This document shows positions 7,929-19,361 of a stretch of DNA of 64,000 bases, piece after piece. The number at the start of each line of letters is the position of its first letter. Positions within the stretch are counted from its first letter, which is position 1. The notes beneath the pieces are model-generated. The model searched no databases. It saw nothing but the letters and a program-made list of their open reading frames with translations, and had not been told where the DNA came from. The translations under genes were made by a program, and so were the position numbers. Source of the DNA: Sphingomonadaceae bacterium (GTDB taxonomy: Bacteria; Pseudomonadota; Alphaproteobacteria; Sphingomonadales; Sphingomonadaceae); NCBI GenBank assembly GCA_947476425.1, contig CANJQJ010000010.1, forward strand, positions 1 through 64,000. The letters are read 5' to 3'.

Positions 7929-7940
7929 GGGGAAATGCCC

Positions 7941-9824
7941 TCAGCCTCGCGGGAAGCCGATCCTTTCGAGCGCCGCCCGGGCGAGATCGATCGCCGCCGG
8001 ATCCTCGATCGTTGCGGGAATCTTCGCCGGCTTGCCGTCCGCCATGTCGCGGATAGCGGCGCGCAATATCTTGCCCGAGCGGGTCTTGGGCAGCATGTCC
8101 ACCACCGCAGCATCATGGAACGCAGCAACCGGCCCAAGCTCGTCACGGACGCGGCGGACGATTTCCTGGGTCAGCTGCTTGTCGTCCATCGCAACCCGCG
8201 ACTTGCGCACGACCAGCGCGACCGGGACCATGCCCTTGAGCGCGTCCGCTGCGCCAACCACCGCGCATTCGGCGACGGCGGGATGAGCGGCGACGATCTG
8301 CTCGATGCCTGCGGTGGAAAGTCGGTGCCCAGCGACGTTGATGATGTCGTCGATGCGGCTCATCACATGGGCGCGGCCGTCGCCATCGAAAAAGCCCGCA
8401 TCCCCTGCGGTGTAGTAGCCCGGATGGCGCGCCAGATAGGCTTCGCGATAGCCTTCGTCGTTGCGCCAGAGTGTCGGCAGGCAGCCGGGCGGCAACGGCA
8501 TCTTGATGACGAGCTCGCCGATCTCGTCGCGATCGAGCGGCTGGTGTTCCTGGTCGAGCACAGCAAATTCGAAACCGGGGACTGGATGCCCCGCGCTGCC
8601 GAAGAGCGTTTCGCTGCGTTCGAGCCCCACGCAGGTGGCAAGCGCCGGCCAGCCAAGCTCGGTCTGCCACCAATGATCGATTACTGGCATGCCGAGCTTT
8701 TCGGCTGACCAGTGGAGCGTGTCGGGATCGGCGCGTTCGCCAGCGAGGAACAGAACGCGCAACTTGCCGGTGCCATCGCGGGCGAGATACTCGCCTTCGG
8801 GATCGTCGCGACGAATGGCGCGGATCGCGGTCGGCGCGGTGAAGAAGACGCTGACGTCATGTTCGCGGATCACGCGCCAGAATGCGCCCGCATCGGGTGT
8901 GCCGACTGGCTTGCCTTCATAGAGCACCGTCGTGCAGCCCAGGATAAGCGGCCCGTAGGCGATGTAGCTATGGCCGACCACCCAGCCAACGTCGGACGCG
9001 GCCCAGAAGACTTCGCCGGGCTTTACGCCATAGATGTTGGCCATCGACCAGGCGAGTGCCACGGCATTGCCGCCATTGTCGCGAACGACGCCCTTCGGCG
9101 CGCCGGTCGTCCCGGACGTGTAGAGAATATAGAGCGGATCACTTGCCGCGACGGAGACGCAGCCGACCGGTTCGGCGATGGCGCGCAGTTCCGCCCAGTC
9201 GAAATCGCGGCCCTCGACAAGCGTGCCTGGTTCTTGCGGGCGCTGGAAGAGGATGCAGGCCTCGGGCTTGTGGGTGGAAAGGCGGATCGCTTCGTCGAGG
9301 AGCGGCTTGTAATGGACATTGCGGCTCGGTTCGATGCCGCACGACGCTGCGAGCACGAGGCGGGGCTCGGCATCATCGATTCGCTTGGCGAGTTCGGCGG
9401 GGGCGAAGCCGCCGAACACTACCGAATGGATCGCGCCGATCCGGGCGCAGGCGAGCATCGCGAATATCGTCTCGGGAAGCATCGGCATGTAGATGATGAC
9501 TCGATCGCCCTTGGCGATCCCGCGTCCGGCGAGCATGCCAGCGACCAGCGCGACTTCATGCTGCAGTTCGGCGAAGGTGAAGCGCTGCTGCGTTCCGGTG
9601 ACCGGGCTGTCGTAGATCAGGGCGACCCGATCGCCATTGCCGGCGATGACATGGCGATCGACTGCGTTGTAGCAGGTGTTGAGCCTGCCATCTGGGAACC
9701 AGCCGCGCTCGTCATGGCCGACGGTGGGGAAAACGTCCCAGTCGATCGCCCGTGCGGCTTTCAGCCAGAATCCCGAAGGATCCTCGATGCTGCGCGCATA
9801 GGTTTCCGTATAGCGATCCGACAT
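7941..9824 (-). CDS. prpE: Propionyl-CoA synthetase
   Basis: The 627-residue AMP-forming acyl-CoA synthetase carries the adenylate motif ILYTSGTTGAPKGVVRD, the HWWQTELGWP motif and the C-terminal catalytic lysine motif [15 protein letters not shown]. The overall pattern (WFPDGRLNTCYNAVDRHV near the start, WSMANIYGVKPGEVFW in the middle) is that of PrpE rather than AcsA. It would activate propionate to propionyl-CoA in the cytoplasm. It sits beside an MHS-family transporter and porin and close to acsA, which fits uptake and activation of short-chain organic acids. Confidence 0.88.
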   Translation of the reverse strand: MSDRYTETYARSIEDPSGFWLKAARAIDWDVFPTVGHDERGWFPDGRLNTCYNAVDRHVIAGNGDRVALIYDSPVTGTQQRFTFAELQHEVALVAGMLAGRGIAKGDRVIIYMPMLPETIFAMLACARIGAIHSVVFGGFAPAELAKRIDDAEPRLVLAASCGIEPSRNVHYKPLLDEAIRLSTHKPEACILFQRPQEPGTLVEGRDFDWAELRAIAEPVGCVSVAASDPLYILYTSGTTGAPKGVVRDNGGNAVALAWSMANIYGVKPGEVFWAASDVGWVVGHSYIAYGPLILGCTTVLYEGKPVGTPDAGAFWRVIREHDVSVFFTAPTAIRAIRRDDPEGEYLARDGTGKLRVLFLAGERADPDTLHWSAEKLGMPVIDHWWQTELGWPALATCVGLERSETLFGSAGHPVPGFEFAVLDQEHQPLDRDEIGELVIKMPLPPGCLPTLWRNDEGYREAYLARHPGYYTAGDAGFFDGDGRAHVMSRIDDIINVAGHRLSTAGIEQIVAAHPAVAECAVVGAADALKGMVPVALVVRKSRVAMDDKQLTQEIVRRVRDELGPVAAFHDAAVVDMLPKTRSGKILRAAIRDMADGKPAKIPATIEDPAAIDLARAALERIGFPRG

Positions 9825-9949
9825 CTTGCTCTCCCTTTTGTGGGGCCAGCTTAAACGACATTTGGCCGTGCGGTAAGCACGACCAAAGTCGGTTGGGGTT
9901 GGGGGGGCATGCCCTACACTTGAATTGGTGTCACTCCCGACACCCCCAC

Positions 9950-9977
9950 CGTCATCCCGGCGGAAGCCAGGATGACG
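9950..9977. repeat. Short copy of the palindromic repeat
   Basis: CGTCATCCCGGCGGAAGCCA followed by GGATGACG forms one imperfect hairpin. It lies in the 185-bp gap between prpE and the MFS gene, which holds nothing else I recognise apart from a G-run at 9898-9907. Confidence 0.65.
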
Positions 9978-10009
9978 GAGTGGCGCCGGGATTACGATCT
10001 AGTTTCAGG

Positions 10010-11755
10010 TCAATCGATCGTCCGCTTGAAGGTCTCCGGCAGGAGCAGGAGGCCGAGCACCAGCGTGATGCCGGCGACGATGACCGGATACCACAGGCCG
10101 TAGTAGATATTGCCCTTGGCAGCGACCATCGCGAAGCCGATCGCGGGGAGCAGGCCGCCGAGCCAGCCATTGCCGACATGATAGGGCAGCGACATCGAGG
10201 TGTAGCGGATGCGGCTCGGGAAGAGTTCAACCAGCATCGCCGCGATCGGGCCGTAGACCATGGTCACGAGGAAGACGAGGTAGAACAGCAGCGCGACGAC
10301 CAGGGGCCGGTTGATCTCGTCGGGATTGGCCTTGGTCGGATAGCCGACCTTGGACAATTCGCCGACTACGGCTGGCTTGGCTTCGACGGCTGGCTTGTCG
10401 CCCTCGGCCGGCTTGGCCTTGACCTCCGGCGCGCCAACGACTTGCGCGGAGAATGCGGCAATTGCCTTCTTCTTGTCGTCGCCGCTGACCTTGGCCGGAT
10501 CGGGCGCGACAAATATGTTGGTGCCGATGGTGAGCGAGGCGATCGTGCCGGGTGCGGCGGCGATGTTCTCGTAGTTGACGCCGGCCTTGGCGAGAGCATT
10601 CTTGACGATGTCGCAGCTGGTGGTGTCGAACTTGTTCGCGCCGACTGGATCGAACTGTGACGAGCATTCGGCCGGGTTGGCGTTGAGGGTGACCGGCGCT
10701 GATGCCTGTGCCCTGGCGAGTGCCGGGTTGGCTGCATTGGTCAGGGCATGGAAGACCGGGAACAGGCTGACCACTGCGAGCGCGCAACCGGTCATGATGA
10801 TCGGCTTGCGTCCGATCTTGTCCGACAGCCAGCCGAAGAACAGGAAGAACGGCGTGGCGAGCAGGAGCGCGATGATGATCAGCGAGTTGGCGGTGAGGCC
10901 GTCGACCTTGAGCATCTTTTCAAGGAAGAACATCGCGTAGAGCTGGCCGGTGTACCAGACGACTGCCTGGCCGGCGATCGCGCCGAAGAAAGCGATGAGG
11001 ACGATCCTGAGGTTCGGCCATTTGCCGAATGCCTCGGTCAGCGGTGCCTTGGACGACGTGCCTTCATCCTTCATCTTCTGGAAAACGGGCGATTCATGCA
11101 GCTTCAGGCGCAGCCACAGGCCGACCGCGAGGAACGGACCTGACAGCAGATACGGAATGCGCCAGCCCCATTCCTTGAAAGCATCCTCGCCAATGCCGGT
11201 GACTGGCGAACGGACTGTGATGACGATCAGGAGCGCCATTGCCAGTCCAGCCGTGGCGGTGATCTGGATCCAGCTGGTGTAGAGTCCGCGCTTGTTGTTG
11301 GGAGCGTGCTCGGCGACATAGGTGGCAGCACCGCCATATTCGCCGCCAAGCGCCAGGCCCTGGCACATGCGAAGGGCGACCAGCATGATCGGCGCTGCGA
11401 CCCCGACGGTCTTGTAGGTGGGCAGGCAGCCGACCAGGAAGGTCGAAAGCCCCATCACGAGCAAGGTGATGATGAAGGTATAGCGGCGACCGACCAGATC
11501 GCCGATGCGGCCGAACACGAGGGCCCCGAACGGACGGACGATGAAGCCCGCTGCGAACACAAGCAGCGCCATGATGAACGCGGTAGTTTGATTGAGTCCG
11601 CTCAGGAACTGCGCGGCAATGATCGCCGTGAGCAGGCCATAAAGATAGAAATCATACCATTCGAAGACCGTGCCCAAGGACGAGGCGGCGATTGTGAGCT
11701 TCTCGCTCTGCGTCGCCACGTGATGCTTGGGCAGGTCGCTTGGGATTGTTGCCAT
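10010..11755 (-). CDS. MHS-family MFS transporter with a large extracytoplasmic insert
   Basis: The 581-residue protein is a metabolite:H+ symporter-type MFS carrier: the RPFGALVFGRIGDLVGRR loop 2-3 motif, ALGGEYGGAATYVAEHAP, and RIRYTSMSLPYHVGNG near the end are characteristic. An insert of roughly 140 residues (about 355-490) is not membrane-like; it contains two cysteines in AECSSQF and TTSCDIV and a Lys/Pro/Ala-rich spacer (VKAKPAEGDKPAVEAKPAV), and it probably lies in the periplasm. The carrier lies between prpE and a porin, so a short-chain organic acid is the likely substrate (inference). Confidence 0.85.
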   Translation of the reverse strand: MATIPSDLPKHHVATQSEKLTIAASSLGTVFEWYDFYLYGLLTAIIAAQFLSGLNQTTAFIMALLVFAAGFIVRPFGALVFGRIGDLVGRRYTFIITLLVMGLSTFLVGCLPTYKTVGVAAPIMLVALRMCQGLALGGEYGGAATYVAEHAPNNKRGLYTSWIQITATAGLAMALLIVITVRSPVTGIGEDAFKEWGWRIPYLLSGPFLAVGLWLRLKLHESPVFQKMKDEGTSSKAPLTEAFGKWPNLRIVLIAFFGAIAGQAVVWYTGQLYAMFFLEKMLKVDGLTANSLIIIALLLATPFFLFFGWLSDKIGRKPIIMTGCALAVVSLFPVFHALTNAANPALARAQASAPVTLNANPAECSSQFDPVGANKFDTTSCDIVKNALAKAGVNYENIAAAPGTIASLTIGTNIFVAPDPAKVSGDDKKKAIAAFSAQVVGAPEVKAKPAEGDKPAVEAKPAVVGELSKVGYPTKANPDEINRPLVVALLFYLVFLVTMVYGPIAAMLVELFPSRIRYTSMSLPYHVGNGWLGGLLPAIGFAMVAAKGNIYYGLWYPVIVAGITLVLGLLLLPETFKRTID

Positions 11756-11789
11756 TGCCTGCTTCCTCTCTCTCTATCTTGCTGTTTTG

Positions 11790-13151
11790 CTAGAAACTAT
11801 ATTTTGCCGCAAATTCGAGCCGATCGAGCTGGCCCTTGGCACCCGAAACCAGTTCCCTTTCGCCATGCCGATATTCGATACCAAAATCGAGTGGTTTTAC
11901 AGGTGAATAGAACAGGTTTCCTGCTAGGCTCCATGCCGACTTGTTGGCATTGGGTGGGGCAAGACCGGCCGGATATGACACTTTCTGGACGCTTCCCATC
12001 AGCGTCGAGCGCAGCTGGGATGTCCAGCCGAGGCGGAGCGCGGCGAAACCGGCGGTCAGTTCCGGGGTCTCGAGGGTGTTGGCGCCGGTGCGGATCGCAT
12101 CGGGCGAGAAGTTGAGGCCGACATAGCGGCCAATGCCTTCGCCGTGGGTGATCATGAAGCGCAGGTCGTGGCGCTTGTCCGGGCCGAAGGGAAGCTTGCC
12201 GGCGAACGACAGGCCCCATCCGGTTGCATCGGCGCTTGCGACTGTGCCGTGATAGCTCAGCTGGCGAACCACGCCCGAAAGCGAAAACTCGCCGAAGGCC
12301 GGGGTGAACAGCAGCCGCGCGGTGAAATCGGGCATGCGATCGTCGGCATTCTCGGTCATCGTGGCATCGGCCTGGGTGATCGTTGCCGTTTCGGCATTTT
12401 CGACCGCTGCCGAGAGTGCGACCGTCTTCGAGAGCTTCTTCGTGTAGCGAAGCTGCATCTGCCGCACGAAGACGGTGCCTTCGCTCGGGCCGACATAGTC
12501 GGTCGATTCGGGCAGCGCCGGCGTGTACTGGAAGTTCGACCATTCCTGGCCGAGCGTCAGATTGTCGTAGGTGATGAAGGCGCGCCGCATGGCGAGATTA
12601 TAGCCGTTGGTGGTGCGCTGGTTGCCTTCGCTGCCGGGCGACGTCTGGAAGTCAAATTCCAGATGGCCTTTGAGCATATGCTTGCCGATCGGCGTGGATG
12701 TGGTGAGCCAGATCCGGGTCTGCTTGGCATTGGCCTCATAGTCGCGACCTTCGTCGACACCGCCGACCGGGATGGATCCCGGCACGTAGAAATCGCGGCC
12801 TGCGGTGCGGACGCCGAGAACGCCGCCGGAATAATCGGAAATCGACGCATTGGTCTTGAAATAGCCGTTGATCTTGACTGTCGTGCCGCCGACCCTGAAG
12901 CCATCCTCGGGCTTGGCCTGTTTCGCCCAGCTTGCTTCGAGTGCGGCGACTTTTTCAGTGCTGGCGGTGGTTGCAGCCTGTGCCTGCGCCCTGGAGGCGG
13001 CAAGCTCGCTGCGCAGATCGCCGACTGCGCCCTCCAACGCCTTGAGGCGGTCTTCGAGCTCAGCCTCGTGCGCGGCATCGGCATGCGCTGGGGCCGCTAC
13101 GAGCATCGTGCTCGCCAATAATATCCAGTATCTCGATCGGAATGCCATCAT
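11790..13151 (-). CDS. DcaP-like outer-membrane porin
   Basis: The 453-residue product has a signal peptide ending in AHA, then a periplasmic coiled coil (about residues 25-70, EAELEDRLKALEGAVGDLR) and a beta-barrel ending in EFAAKYSF with terminal Phe, as in outer-membrane proteins. The GYFKTNASISDYS and QTRIWLTTSTPIG segments fit the DcaP trimeric transporter family, which passes dicarboxylic and other organic acids. I start it at the ATG 13151, which has GGGGAGG just upstream; the frame is open 16 codons further. The MFS gene follows after 34 bp. Confidence 0.82.
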   Translation of the reverse strand: MMAFRSRYWILLASTMLVAAPAHADAAHEAELEDRLKALEGAVGDLRSELAASRAQAQAATTASTEKVAALEASWAKQAKPEDGFRVGGTTVKINGYFKTNASISDYSGGVLGVRTAGRDFYVPGSIPVGGVDEGRDYEANAKQTRIWLTTSTPIGKHMLKGHLEFDFQTSPGSEGNQRTTNGYNLAMRRAFITYDNLTLGQEWSNFQYTPALPESTDYVGPSEGTVFVRQMQLRYTKKLSKTVALSAAVENAETATITQADATMTENADDRMPDFTARLLFTPAFGEFSLSGVVRQLSYHGTVASADATGWGLSFAGKLPFGPDKRHDLRFMITHGEGIGRYVGLNFSPDAIRTGANTLETPELTAGFAALRLGWTSQLRSTLMGSVQKVSYPAGLAPPNANKSAWSLAGNLFYSPVKPLDFGIEYRHGERELVSGAKGQLDRLEFAAKYSF

Positions 13152-13321
13152 GTCCTCCCCGCTGGGAGCACCGGGCTGCGCCGGTTTCTGCTCCGGCATG
13201 AAGCATCCATGGTGGCCGGACGCTTTGCCAGACAGACCATGGTCGGGTATCGACCCTACTTTGGTCGTGGATGCGGTCCGGCACTTACGGGACTAGTCTG
13301 GCGCCAAAATAGGAGAGCAGC

Positions 13322-15279
<1,958 letters not shown>

Positions 15280-15283
<4 letters not shown>

Positions 15284-15915
15284 GCCCGCCAGTCATCCTG
15301 GTTGCTGACGATCATCCGATGTTTCGGGAAGCGCTGAAGCTCGCCATCGGGCGTGCGTCGCCGGGCGCCCGGGTGATCGAGGCCGGACAGCTCGCCGACG
15401 CCGCCGAGGCGGCGCGCAAGGCCGAGCGGCTCGACCTCATCCTGCTCGATTTGCGCATGCCCGGCGCTGACGGTTTTTCGGGCATCGCGCTGATGCATGC
15501 CGAGCGGCCGGATACGCCGATCCTGGTGGTGTCGTCGGCGGAGGCTACGGCGGCTGCACCCCGCGCGCGGGCCTATGGCGCGGTCGGTTTCGTCTCGAAG
15601 GGGGCCGAGCTGGCAGTGCTTGAGGCAACGATCGCGCGGGCGCTGGCCGGCGTACGCGATCCAGCGCCCGCTACGCCGCCCGATCCCGAGATCGACGACA
15701 TGGCGCGCCGCATCGCGGCATTGACACCTTCCGAGATCAAGGTGCTCCTCGGCGTGCTGGCAGGCCGCCTCAACAAGCAGATCGCGCATGATCTCGGCAT
15801 TTCGGAAGCCACGGTGAAGGGCCATATGACAGTGATCATGCGCAAGATGAATGTGCAGAACCGGACTCAAGCCGTGCTCGCTGCCCGGGCGCTGGATGTG
15901 GAGCTGGATGGGTAG
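15280..15915 (+). CDS. LuxR-family response regulator (CrbR-like)
   Basis: The protein has an N-terminal receiver domain ([13 protein letters not shown]; phospho-acceptor Asp in [10 protein letters not shown]; Lys in VGFVSKGAE) and a C-terminal LuxR helix-turn-helix ([20 protein letters not shown], then [17 protein letters not shown]). I start it at GTG 15280 because it overlaps the acsA stop as GTGA; an ATG at 15256 within acsA is the alternative. Its position after acsA and convergent to a CrbS-type sensor kinase suggests it activates acsA and related acetate genes. Confidence 0.87.
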
Positions 15916-15921
15916 GGGCTT

Positions 15922-15960
15922 CCGTCATCCAGACGTCCTCCGTCGTCTGCCGGGATAACG
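15922..15960. repeat. Degenerate copy of the palindromic repeat
   Basis: CCGTCATCCAGACGTCCTCC followed by GTCGTCTGCCGGGATAACG keeps the repeat framework but with mismatches in both ends. It lies exactly between the two convergent genes of the two-component pair and may act as their shared transcription stop. Confidence 0.5.
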
Positions 15961-15974
15961 GAGAGAGGTGCGCC

Positions 15975-18900
15975 CTACCCGGCGCTGGCCAGGAATTGCC
16001 AGAGCCGTCCGGGTTCGATCGGCTTGGGGAGAAGCGTGACGTCAAGATCGGCGAGACGGGGATCCTGTTCCACGTCGCGATCGGCGGTGACGATCGCGAT
16101 GCGCAGTGTTGGATCGGCTGCTTGCAGGAGCGATGCTACATCGAGACCATCGCGCGCTTCGCCGAGGTGGAGATCGATCAGCGCCGCCGCAGGGCGTTCG
16201 CGTTCGGCGCAGGCGAGTGCCTCGGCCGATGTCCGGTTGATCAGCGGCCGGTGTCCGCGCGCGCGGAGCGCAGCTTCGAGCGCAGCGAGGACGTTGATGT
16301 CGTTATCGAGACAGAGAATATCGAGCCCGATCGCCTCGGCTGTGTCGTCGGTTCCGCGCAAAGGCGCGGCGAGCGGGAGGATGATCTTGCCGGCGGGGAC
16401 ATAGACCGCGAAGGTCGCGCCCTTGCCGGCCGCTGAACGAAGCGACAGTGGGTGGCCGAGGAGGCGCGCGATGCGTTCGACGATGGCCAGTCCGAGGCCG
16501 ACTCCACCGCCAGCGCTACCCTTCGATTCAAGGCGCTCGAATTCACGGAAGATACGTTGCTGATCGGCTTCTGCGATGCCGGGGCCGGTGTCCCGAACCT
16601 CGATCAGGACATTGTCGCCTCGTCGTCGCGCGCCGATCCAGATTCGGCCAGATGGCGTGTACCGTACCGCGTTGGATAGGAAATTCTGGAGGATCGAGCG
16701 CAACAGCGAGCGATCGGTCTCTACGCTGAAGGCGCCGGCATGCGAATGAAGATCGAGTCCGCGTTCCGCTGCGAGCGGCGCGAACTCCTGGACGATTTCA
16801 TCGATCAAAGGACCAAGCGCGAATGACTCGCGGATCGGCTTGACGCCCCCGGCATCGAGCTTCGAGACATCGAGCAGCGCGCGCAGCAACGTATCGGCCG
16901 AACTGATCGCGCGATCGATATTGCGCACCAGCGGCTGCGCGTTTTCGCTGGTTTCCTGCGCGAGCGCGGTGAGGAACAGCCGGGCAGCGTGGAGCGGTTG
17001 GAGGAGATCATGGCTCGCGGCCGCGAGAAAGCGGGTCTTGTCGCGCGTGGCGCGCTCGGCAGCGTTCCGCGCCTCGTCGAGCGCAATGTTGGTGTGGGCG
17101 AGGTCACTCGTGCGTGCGATCACGCGTGCTTCAAGCTCGGCCTGCGCTTCCTTCTCGGAGGTTATGTCAGTGAAGCTCATCACGTAACCAGCACCGGGCA
17201 TCGGCTTGCCGACGGTCTTTATCCAGCGGCCGGAGGGGCGCTTGCGTTCGAAGCTGTGCGGCAGGGCCCGGCGGAGATGCCCGAGCCTGCGTTCGACATG
17301 CGCCTCGACTTCGCCGGGGCCGCATTCACCGCGCTCGGCATTGTAGCGGATCAGGTCCGCCACCGGGCGACCGACAGCGACATAGCCTTCTGGATATTCG
17401 AACATTTCGAGATAGCGTGGATTCCATGCGACCAGCCGGAGATTGCTGTCGACGACGCTTACCCCCGGATCGATCGCCTGGAGGGTCGCGGCAAGCAGGC
17501 CACGCGAAAATTGCAGGCTTTGCCCGCCTTCGTCGAGCAGCCGAACGACATCGCCGACGTCGAGCGTGGCCCCTGCCATCGTCGAAGTTACGATCAATCG
17601 GGCCGAAGGCGCGCCGATCACACCGGCGATAAGCCGTTCAGCGAGGCGGGCGGAATCGGAGGTGATCGGCGCGTTCGGATCGCCCGCGCGATTGGGCCCT
17701 GCGCGGATGACGCCGAACTTGTCTATGGCCTCGGCCTCCCCCACGAAGCGCGCGACAAGCGACTTCAGTTCGCCAAGCGTGCGGACGTTCCCGAAGCCGC
17801 CGCGGACGGGTTGCAGCGAGAATTTTCGCGCACCTGAAACCCGCATGCCGATCATCAGCGCGATGTTGATGCCGAGGCTCCACAGCGTGCCCGTGGTGAG
17901 CGGCGTTCCCAGGTGGATGCCCAGCGGTGCGCGCGGATCGAGCAGTCCATGGCTAAGGCTCGCCATCACCGATGCGAAGCGACCGCTGCCGATCGAAGGC
18001 AGCAACAGGCAATAGGTCCAGCTGAACAATCCGCCAAGCAAGCCGGCCATTGCGGCCCGCGCGTCCCGGAAATCGAGGAGGACGGTAGCGACCAGCGCGG
18101 GCGCGAACTGTGCTGCCCCGGCAAACGCGATCAGCCCGATCGATGCGAGCGAAGAGCTTTCGTTGATCGCCTCGCTGTAGATGAACGCAGCGCCGATGAT
18201 CGCAACGATCACGAGGCGCCGAATGTCCAGCATCAGCCGGCCGAGATCGGCTTCGCCCTGCGCGCGGCTGTGGCGCAACAGGAGCGGGGCGATGAGATCG
18301 TTTGCCGCCATGGTCGACAACGCGATTGTCTCGGCAATCACCATCGCCGTCGCTGCCGAAAAGCCGCCGAGGAACGCGAGCAGGGCGAGCCAGTGCGCGC
18401 CCTCCGAAAGCGGCAGTGCCAGCACGATCAGGTCGGCGGGGGCTCCCGCCGGAAGCAGGGAGAGCCCGGCTGCTGCGAGCGGGAGTACCATCGCCGAAAT
18501 CAGCACGAGATAGAGAACGAAACTCAGCCGGGAACCGCGAGTCGGTTCTTCCCCGCCCGCTTCGGTAACAGCGACAAAGAACTGCCGGGGCAGGCAGAGG
18601 ATCGCGGTGGCGCCAAGCAGCATCTGGACGAAGAAGTCGATCGAAATCGGCGTCCCGAAATGCTGCCTGACCAGCCCTATGCCGCGTGCCTGCGTTTCCG
18701 GCGGGGCATTCAGCAGCAGGCTGCCGGCAAACAAACCGAGCGCGAGGAAGCTCACCAGCTTGATGACGGATTCACCCGCGATCGCGGCGATCACGCCATC
18801 ATGGCGCCCCGCAACTCCATAGCGCCGCGCGCCGAAGCTGATCGCGAACGCGGCCAGCAAGGCTGCAATCAATGGCCCAAGCCACTGCGAATGATCGAGC

Positions 18901-19331
18901 CCGACCAATGTGCCGAAGCTTGATGACACCGAGCGAAGCTGGAGAGCGATATACGGGATCGACGCGATCAACGCGAAGCCGGCGACGATCGCGGCGATTG
19001 TCGGGCTGCGACCGTAGCGGGCCGAGATGAAATCGGCGATCGAGGTCGATCCGGCAACCTGAGACAGGTGGACCAGCCGCGTCAGGAGGCGCGCGCCGAA
19101 CAGGTACAGCAGGATCGGCCCGAGATAGATTGCGAGATAGTTCCATCCGCCGGTCGCAGCCGATCCCACGCCTCCGAAGAAGGTCCAGCTGCTGCAATAG
19201 ATTGCGAGCGACAATGGGTAGGCGCGGTGGCGCAGTCGTGCGTTGAGCCCGCGCCGATCGAAGTGCCACGCGATCGCGAACAGGATCGCGCCGTAGACCG
19301 TAATGGCCAGGAGGGCGACTAACCCGCTGAT
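15975..19331 (-). CDS. SLC5 transporter-histidine kinase-receiver fusion (CrbS-like sensor)
   Basis: Counted from the TTG at 19214 it has 1079 residues: sodium/solute-symporter helices to about 450, a linker of the STAC type, a PAS region (VDSNLRLVAWNPRYLEMFEY), a HisKA domain with the H-box AASHDLLQPLHAARLF near 735, an ATPase domain (N-box LSNAVRYTPSG, DTGPGIAE) and a receiver domain from about 970 with phospho-acceptor Asp in AALIDLHLG. This is the CrbS layout, a sensor of the acetate switch. The open frame continues 39 codons upstream of the TTG and encodes the expected first helix (SGLVALLAITVYGAILFAIA), so that TTG is probably not the true start. No ATG, GTG or TTG occurs in that extension; I extend to an ATC at 19331, which has GGAGGA four bases upstream. 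See findings. Confidence 0.8.
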   Translation of the reverse strand: MSGLVALLAITVYGAILFAIAWHFDRRGLNARLRHRAYPLSLAIYCSSWTFFGGVGSAATGGWNYLAIYLGPILLYLFGARLLTRLVHLSQVAGSTSIADFISARYGRSPTIAAIVAGFALIASIPYIALQLRSVSSSFGTLVGLDHSQWLGPLIAALLAAFAISFGARRYGVAGRHDGVIAAIAGESVIKLVSFLALGLFAGSLLLNAPPETQARGIGLVRQHFGTPISIDFFVQMLLGATAILCLPRQFFVAVTEAGGEEPTRGSRLSFVLYLVLISAMVLPLAAAGLSLLPAGAPADLIVLALPLSEGAHWLALLAFLGGFSAATAMVIAETIALSTMAANDLIAPLLLRHSRAQGEADLGRLMLDIRRLVIVAIIGAAFIYSEAINESSSLASIGLIAFAGAAQFAPALVATVLLDFRDARAAMAGLLGGLFSWTYCLLLPSIGSGRFASVMASLSHGLLDPRAPLGIHLGTPLTTGTLWSLGINIALMIGMRVSGARKFSLQPVRGGFGNVRTLGELKSLVARFVGEAEAIDKFGVIRAGPNRAGDPNAPITSDSARLAERLIAGVIGAPSARLIVTSTMAGATLDVGDVVRLLDEGGQSLQFSRGLLAATLQAIDPGVSVVDSNLRLVAWNPRYLEMFEYPEGYVAVGRPVADLIRYNAERGECGPGEVEAHVERRLGHLRRALPHSFERKRPSGRWIKTVGKPMPGAGYVMSFTDITSEKEAQAELEARVIARTSDLAHTNIALDEARNAAERATRDKTRFLAAASHDLLQPLHAARLFLTALAQETSENAQPLVRNIDRAISSADTLLRALLDVSKLDAGGVKPIRESFALGPLIDEIVQEFAPLAAERGLDLHSHAGAFSVETDRSLLRSILQNFLSNAVRYTPSGRIWIGARRRGDNVLIEVRDTGPGIAEADQQRIFREFERLESKGSAGGGVGLGLAIVERIARLLGHPLSLRSAAGKGATFAVYVPAGKIILPLAAPLRGTDDTAEAIGLDILCLDNDINVLAALEAALRARGHRPLINRTSAEALACAERERPAAALIDLHLGEARDGLDVASLLQAADPTLRIAIVTADRDVEQDPRLADLDVTLLPKPIEPGRLWQFLASAG

Positions 19332-19361
19332 GCATTCCTCCGATGCTTCATTGGGGGACTG

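Noticed and set aside
15975-16450. Separate response-regulator gene at the end of the sensor
   Set aside because: The receiver domain is in frame and continuous with the kinase domain, as in CrbS-type sensors, so it is part of the fusion.
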